From the NCBI GenBank assembly GCA_003447595.1, contig DLYT01000160.1:6674-17823 (forward strand): a stretch of DNA of 11,150 nt, written 5' to 3'. The stretch is from Porphyromonadaceae bacterium (GTDB lineage Bacteria; Bacteroidota; Bacteroidia; Bacteroidales; CAMTPD01). This document shows, piece after piece, positions 7,532-11,150 of the stretch (positions are counted from its first letter, which is position 1; the number at the start of each line of letters is the position of its first letter). The notes under the pieces are model-generated. The model saw only the letters and a program-made list of their open reading frames with translations, did not search any database and was not told where the DNA came from. The position numbers and the translations under genes were made by a program.

Positions 7532-7565
7532 CGATTATTATAAATCAATATACACTTTAACTTAC

Positions 7566-8657
7566 ATGAGAAGTTTAAAAATTGGAAATTTATTAGCACG
7601 CATTCCTGTAGTTCAAGGAGGAATGGGTGTAGGTATATCTCTTTCAGGATTAGCATCGGCTGTAGCTAATGAAGGAGGAATTGGTGTTATTTCATCAGCA
7701 GGTCTTGGCCTGTTATACAGAAACTTGTCTGATAATTATGCAGAGGCAAGTATTATGGGATTAAAAGAAGAGCTTCGCAAAGCTCGCGAAAAAGCAAGAG
7801 GCATCATCGGTGTTAACGTAATGGTAGCGATGACTAACTTTGCAGACATCGTGAAGACATGTATTTCAGAGAAAGTGGATATCATCTTTTCTGGCGCAGG
7901 TCTACCTTTGGATATGCCATCTTTCCTAACGAAAGACAGTGTAACGAAATTAGTTCCTATTGTTTCTTCAGCTAGAGCAGTCAAAGTTATCTGCGAAAAA
8001 TGGAAAAACAACTATGACTATCTACCAGATGCAGTAGTTGTTGAAGGCCCAAAAGCCGGAGGCCACTTAGGCTATAAAAAGGATCAACTCGATGATCAAA
8101 ACTATTCTTTGGAGCAAATCCTTACCGATGTGGTCAAAGAAGTACGTATTTTTGAAGAAAAATACAATAAAAAGATACCTGTTATTGCAGCCGGAGGTAT
8201 CTATACGGGAGAAGACATCCACCGAATGCTTGAACTTGGTGCAGATGGAGTACAATTAGGAACACGCTTTGTTACCACTGAAGAGTGCGATGCCTCTACA
8301 GCTTTCAAAGAAACCTACGTTAATGCGCAGGAGTCAGACCTTGAGATTATTCAAAGTCCGGTCGGCATGCCTGGTAGAGCAATTAACGGACCGTTTATAC
8401 AAGCAGTAAAAGAGGGAAAAACGCAACCGAAGAAATGCCCTTTCCATTGTATCAAGACTTGTAATATCGAGAAAAGTCCATATTGCATCATGCTTGCTTT
8501 ATACAATGCTTTTAAAGGCAATCTGGAACGCGGTTATGCTTTTGCAGGTGCAAATGCTTTCAAAGCGGAAAAGATTACAACCGTAAAAGAGACAATGACG
8601 TCTTTGAAAGATGAATTTGAACAATACATCAAAAGTAAAATTCCTTTTGGCAAGTAA
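7566..8657 (+). CDS. FMN-dependent nitronate monooxygenase / FabK-like family protein
   Basis: The 363-residue protein is a TIM-barrel flavoenzyme of the 2-nitropropane dioxygenase superfamily, probably cytosolic (no signal peptide). Landmarks in order: IPVVQGGMGVG (13-23), which lines the FMN site, GGIGVISSAG (37-46), EGPKAGGHLG (160-169) with His167 as the presumed catalytic base, AAGGIYTG (208-215) for flavin phosphate, and GADGVQLGTRF (225-235). Family members oxidise nitronates to carbonyl compounds, or, as FabK, reduce enoyl-ACP. The sequence does not decide between these. It is longer than usual FabK (about 315 residues, from memory) because of a C-terminal extension with four cysteines, Cys291, 295, 299 and 307 (CX3CX3CX7C), followed by GYAFAGANAFK. 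I recall similar tails in many Bacteroidota and Firmicutes relatives. No Shine-Dalgarno is visible. The gene stands alone, with its own promoter and terminator. fabK is not assigned because no fatty-acid gene is near. Confidence 0.87.
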   Translation: MRSLKIGNLLARIPVVQGGMGVGISLSGLASAVANEGGIGVISSAGLGLLYRNLSDNYAEASIMGLKEELRKAREKARGIIGVNVMVAMTNFADIVKTCISEKVDIIFSGAGLPLDMPSFLTKDSVTKLVPIVSSARAVKVICEKWKNNYDYLPDAVVVEGPKAGGHLGYKKDQLDDQNYSLEQILTDVVKEVRIFEEKYNKKIPVIAAGGIYTGEDIHRMLELGADGVQLGTRFVTTEECDASTAFKETYVNAQESDLEIIQSPVGMPGRAINGPFIQAVKEGKTQPKKCPFHCIKTCNIEKSPYCIMLALYNAFKGNLERGYAFAGANAFKAEKITTVKETMTSLKDEFEQYIKSKIPFGK

Positions 8658-8679
8658 TTGAACCTGTTTTAAAATATAA

Positions 8680-8713
8680 GGGGAGCTCATTTTGAAATGA
8701 ACTCCCCTTTTTT
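8680..8713. terminator. Intrinsic terminator between convergent genes
   Basis: GGGGAG (8680-8685) pairs with CTCCCC (8702-8707). After one C-A mismatch the stem continues as TCATT (8687-8691) with AATGA (8696-8700) around the loop TTGA. Six T residues (8708-8713) follow on the plus strand. It begins 22 bp after the flavoenzyme stop. On the minus strand the stem is followed by TTATATTTTAAAA, so it may also end the RND-operon transcript, whose last stop lies at 8726. Confidence 0.92.
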
Positions 8714-8725
8714 ATATCTTTCAAG

Positions 8726-8998
8726 TTACTCTTCTTGACTCTCGAGCCAAAGCTTATACCTTCGCTCATTATCGTACCAATATGCAATTGCAAAGAAACT
8801 TCCGCATAACATACCAGTACAACCGAAAGCTATAATTCCAACCCATTCATATTTGTGAAACAATAAAGATTGTATCACGAAGTATCCCACTGCCATATAC
8901 AGCAGCATCAATACACCTGAGGCAAGGCAATAAATCAGCATCCCTTTCTTTCTCCAGAAAGACCATTTTGAAATACGTTTGTCACTTAATACAATCAT
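8726..8998 (-). CDS. Small two-helix membrane protein of unknown function, linked to RND permease
   Basis: I do not recognise this 90-residue protein. It has a basic N-terminal segment (KRISKWSFWRKKG, 7-19), a first hydrophobic helix at about 20-45 (LIYCLASGVLMLLYMAVGYF core), a short polar turn (HKYEW), a second helix at about 52-75, and a charged tail ending YKLWLESQEE. The Arg/Lys-rich N-terminus suggests both ends face the cytoplasm, forming a hairpin in the inner membrane. There is no lipobox or cleavable signal. Its ATG lies 16 bp after the stop of the RND permease gene on the same strand, with a terminator just beyond, so it is almost surely the last gene of that operon. The position suggests an accessory or stabilising subunit of the pump, in the manner of AcrZ with AcrB, but there is no visible similarity to AcrZ. 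A chance neighbour remains possible. Confidence 0.75.
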   Translation of the reverse strand: MIVLSDKRISKWSFWRKKGMLIYCLASGVLMLLYMAVGYFVIQSLLFHKYEWVGIIAFGCTGMLCGSFFAIAYWYDNERRYKLWLESQEE

Positions 8999-9014
8999 AA
9001 CTATTCATTTTAAA

Positions 9015-11150
9015 TCATTCAACATTCTTGCGTTGTCTTTTCAATGTAAAGACTGGTAGATAGATGAATATTGCCACCATCGACATCACAAGCCCACCAA
9101 TAGTGCCTGCCGCCAAAGGAAACCAGAAGCCTTCTTTTTGTCCCAACATAAACGGTATAAAACCAAGAATTGTTGACACAACTGTAAGAAATATTGGTAT
9201 AATCTTTGAGTTCCAAGCTTTAAGATAAGCTTGTATAGATGGCATTGCCGGTTTTGCACGCTTCACATTATTATATTCGTTAATAATATAAATGGATGCA
9301 TTCACAGTAATCCCGCATAGCAAGATAAACGAAGCAAAGCCACCTTGGTCAAAATTGAGTTTAAACAAATAAAATGTTAGAAACACTCCGATATATGAAA
9401 CTGGAATAACACATATTACCGACAACGGTTGCTTGAGTGAGTTAAAGAGAATACTTGTTGTAAAGAATATAATCACTATAATCAATACCAACAACAGCCA
9501 TGATTTTTGATTCTCTTTTGACCACCAATAAGAGCGAGAGCCTCCCTTGGCATTATACCCCATTGGCAACGTTGTATTAAACTCCTTTAATGTTCTTTCC
9601 AAGATCTTTTCGCCTTGCTGACCTACTCCCAAATACTCATATTGAAGTACAAGAACATACTGCTGATTCTTTTTTGCTACATTTTGTGGTGCCTGTCCTT
9701 TTTGTATCGTTGCAAAATCGGTAAGCTTATACTCATTTTGTCCAATACGATATGGAAAATTCATCAAACTCCATATATCATATAAACTCGATTGACGTGA
9801 AGAAAGTTTAAGATACTCCACATCTTTGTCAACGATAACACTTCCCACAGTCATATCTTTACCAAAAACAGGAGAGATAGAAGCAAACAAATCATTGGCT
9901 AATAGATTGGTTTTTGCAAGCATCTCTTTATTCAGATCAAACGAAAACTCCTTATAATCGTCTTTCCAATATGAACTTTCATAATTGATCGTCACTTCTT
10001 TTATGCGTCGATTCGTTAAAAGTTGTGCTTTGAGTCTTTCAGCATGCGCATACAATTCATCGTAATTATACCCGGTCATATCAATGGTATAATTACCTAC
10101 GGATTCACGCACATCATTGTTAAAACCCTGATTATCGGGCAGTCCATACACACCCCAAGAACCGCCCCCTAATTGCAAAGCTTTCGATACAATATTGGAA
10201 CGTAGCATATATGGAAACGAAGAGTTCTGAATCTCTTTCGTAAAGTTCACTTGAATATAAGCCCGGTTGGGACTATAAATATTCGTCTGAAACTGCTTGA
10301 TGTCTTTAAACTCCGAAAGATAAGCTTCCATTCGCTGCACCAGCGTGTTCATCTGTGCTAAAGTAGAACCACTAGGCAATGTCGCATTTATAGACAACGA
10401 AATCTCACCTTCTCGATTATAATAGCTACTATTTGAAACTTTCTCAATAAACAAACGCAACGTACCTCCTAAGAACTTATCCATATAAGGTTTCACCTTT
10501 TCTTTGTAGAAAGGCTTTGCTACGAGTTCATTGTACTTTTCGCCATACTTACCCGGCTCCTTGATTTTGTCGGGCAACATAAACACAGGTAAACCAAAAG
10601 CAAAGATCAAGATTGTGATCGGAATCCACTTTCTGCGACACAACACACGAATCACAAAAGCATATCCCCTCGTTACATAAACCACAAACCGTCGTGGAGA
10701 AAGAAAGCGAAACTTTCCCGTAAACTGAAAACGAGGTTTTCCTTTTCTGGGTTTCTTTTCGTCCATTCGAAGCTTTTCGATCATCGAAGGCACAAAGAAC
10801 AAAGCAATAAACAACGACACAAACAAGTTTACGATCACAACAGCTGCGAAATCTTGCAAGTTGAGTCGAATCTTTTCATCCAAGAAAAAGATAATAACCA
10901 GTGCGCCCATTGTCGTAAGCGTTGCAGCCAAGATAGACAAGAAAGCTTTCAGGTTCTTTTTATGCATCAAATGGTCAGACATGATAATCGTATTATCAAT
11001 GACCAAACTCAGCGAAATGGTAATACCAGCCAATGAGTAAAGTTGAATCTCAAGCCCCAGCAGATAATAAAAGATCAACGCAATGGCAATATTTACAGAT
11101 AAGCTCACTACAATCAAAAACAAATATTTCAGATTGCGCGTAATCAGCAA
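9015..11150 (-). CDS. RND-family efflux transporter permease, N-terminal third beyond window
   Basis: The frame is open to the right edge. The visible 711 residues correspond to AcrB from about TM3 to the C-terminus, so roughly 350 residues are missing. These proton-driven inner-membrane pumps work as trimers with a periplasmic adaptor and a TolC-like channel. Visible helices lie at about 11-32, 37-57, 68-90, 100-122, 174-193, 548-568, 575-597, 605-624, 647-670 and 677-702. TM4 carries VIDNTIIMSD, with Asp52 at the AcrB Asp407 position and Asn53 where AcrB has Asp408. In TM10 (GITVNASIYIINEY) Asn617 replaces AcrB Lys940. Thus one acidic residue carries proton relay, as in many VDN-type RND proteins. 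Between TM7 (ending LPDKI) and the porter strand EISLSINATLPSGST is an extra segment of about 50 residues (196-248), rich in Lys, Tyr and Glu. The C-terminus (GFWFPLAAGTIGGLVMS) is typical. Substrate unknown: metal-binding motifs of CusA type are not evident. Confidence 0.94.
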   Translation of the reverse strand: MLITRNLKYLFLIVVSLSVNIAIALIFYYLLGLEIQLYSLAGITISLSLVIDNTIIMSDHLMHKKNLKAFLSILAATLTTMGALVIIFFLDEKIRLNLQDFAAVVIVNLFVSLFIALFFVPSMIEKLRMDEKKPRKGKPRFQFTGKFRFLSPRRFVVYVTRGYAFVIRVLCRRKWIPITILIFAFGLPVFMLPDKIKEPGKYGEKYNELVAKPFYKEKVKPYMDKFLGGTLRLFIEKVSNSSYYNREGEISLSINATLPSGSTLAQMNTLVQRMEAYLSEFKDIKQFQTNIYSPNRAYIQVNFTKEIQNSSFPYMLRSNIVSKALQLGGGSWGVYGLPDNQGFNNDVRESVGNYTIDMTGYNYDELYAHAERLKAQLLTNRRIKEVTINYESSYWKDDYKEFSFDLNKEMLAKTNLLANDLFASISPVFGKDMTVGSVIVDKDVEYLKLSSRQSSLYDIWSLMNFPYRIGQNEYKLTDFATIQKGQAPQNVAKKNQQYVLVLQYEYLGVGQQGEKILERTLKEFNTTLPMGYNAKGGSRSYWWSKENQKSWLLLVLIIVIIFFTTSILFNSLKQPLSVICVIPVSYIGVFLTFYLFKLNFDQGGFASFILLCGITVNASIYIINEYNNVKRAKPAMPSIQAYLKAWNSKIIPIFLTVVSTILGFIPFMLGQKEGFWFPLAAGTIGGLVMSMVAIFIYLPVFTLKRQRKNVE

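Larger units (their letters stand above)
6999..7565. other. Long AT-rich divergent intergenic region (susC side and flavoenzyme side)
   Basis: This 567-bp stretch holds no supportable gene. A 61-codon minus-strand frame at 7287-7472 shows no family resemblance and lies in very AT-rich DNA. Regulatory-looking content includes a 14-bp perfect palindrome at 7122-7135, an 11-bp interrupted palindrome CTAGACTCTAG at 7280-7290, and the heptamer TTATGCA repeated at 7203-7209 and 7211-7217. There is also a plus-strand promoter candidate at 7426-7455 and an inverted repeat at 7501-7531. The susC transcript must start here, but no exact minus-strand TAnnTTTG is present. The closest are AATATTTG (7251-7244) and TATCTTTTG near 7010-7018, both imperfect. 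Confidence 0.8.

Noticed and set aside
8436..8490. CX3CX3C in the flavoenzyme tail as a radical-SAM motif
   Set aside because: Radical SAM needs CX3CX2C near the start of its own barrel. Here the spacing differs, the cluster is C-terminal, and the fold is clearly the FMN-binding nitronate monooxygenase type.
1..11150. Defence system, mobile element, CRISPR array or biosynthetic cluster
   Set aside because: No repeat array, transposase, integrase, nuclease, toxin-antitoxin or biosynthetic enzyme set is present. The partial tRNA-Asp gene shows no adjoining integrase or duplicated tRNA end within the window.

Overview
The window looks like chromosomal DNA of a member of the Bacteroidota, most likely order Bacteroidales. 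The reasons are a SusC/SusD pair, a clostripain-like (C11) lipoprotein, TlpA-type and RND proteins with features usual in that phylum, AT-rich intergenic DNA, weak or absent Shine-Dalgarno sequences, and promoter candidates fitting the Bacteroides pattern (TTG-like -33, about 18-19 bp spacer, TAnnTTTG -7). I cannot name the genus from sequence alone.

Layout, left to right: (1) the 5' part of a tRNA-Asp(GUC) gene on the minus strand, cut by the left edge, with a good promoter at 101-131. (2) A minus-strand gene for a secreted lipoprotein cysteine peptidase of family C11 (168-1364). (3) Divergent from it, a small exported TlpA/thioredoxin-fold protein (1626-2186), closed by a strong hairpin terminator (2214-2260) that can also serve the convergent operon. 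(4) A minus-strand susC-susD pair (6998 down to 2300), a complete outer-membrane TonB-dependent uptake module with no enzyme or regulator gene attached inside the window. (5) A 567-bp AT-rich divergent intergenic region with a 14-bp perfect palindrome on the SusC side and a promoter plus a 9-bp inverted repeat on the other side. (6) A plus-strand FMN-dependent nitronate monooxygenase/FabK-like enzyme with a C-terminal four-cysteine cluster (7566-8657). (7) A hairpin terminator (8680-8713) shared with a convergent minus-strand operon. (8) That operon: the 3' two thirds of an RND efflux permease gene, cut by the right edge, followed 16 bp later by a 90-residue two-helix membrane protein.

The genes appear to be independent transcription units rather than one pathway. 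The common theme is the cell envelope: a lipoprotein peptidase, a periplasmic thiol protein, outer-membrane uptake (SusCD) and inner-membrane efflux (RND). I see no CRISPR array, insertion sequence, phage gene, toxin-antitoxin or defence system. I do not see a clearly new system. The points most worth following are the small membrane protein coupled to the RND pump, the Cys-rich tail of the flavoenzyme, the TlpA protein lacking the cis-proline, and the symmetric DNA sites in the 6999-7565 region.
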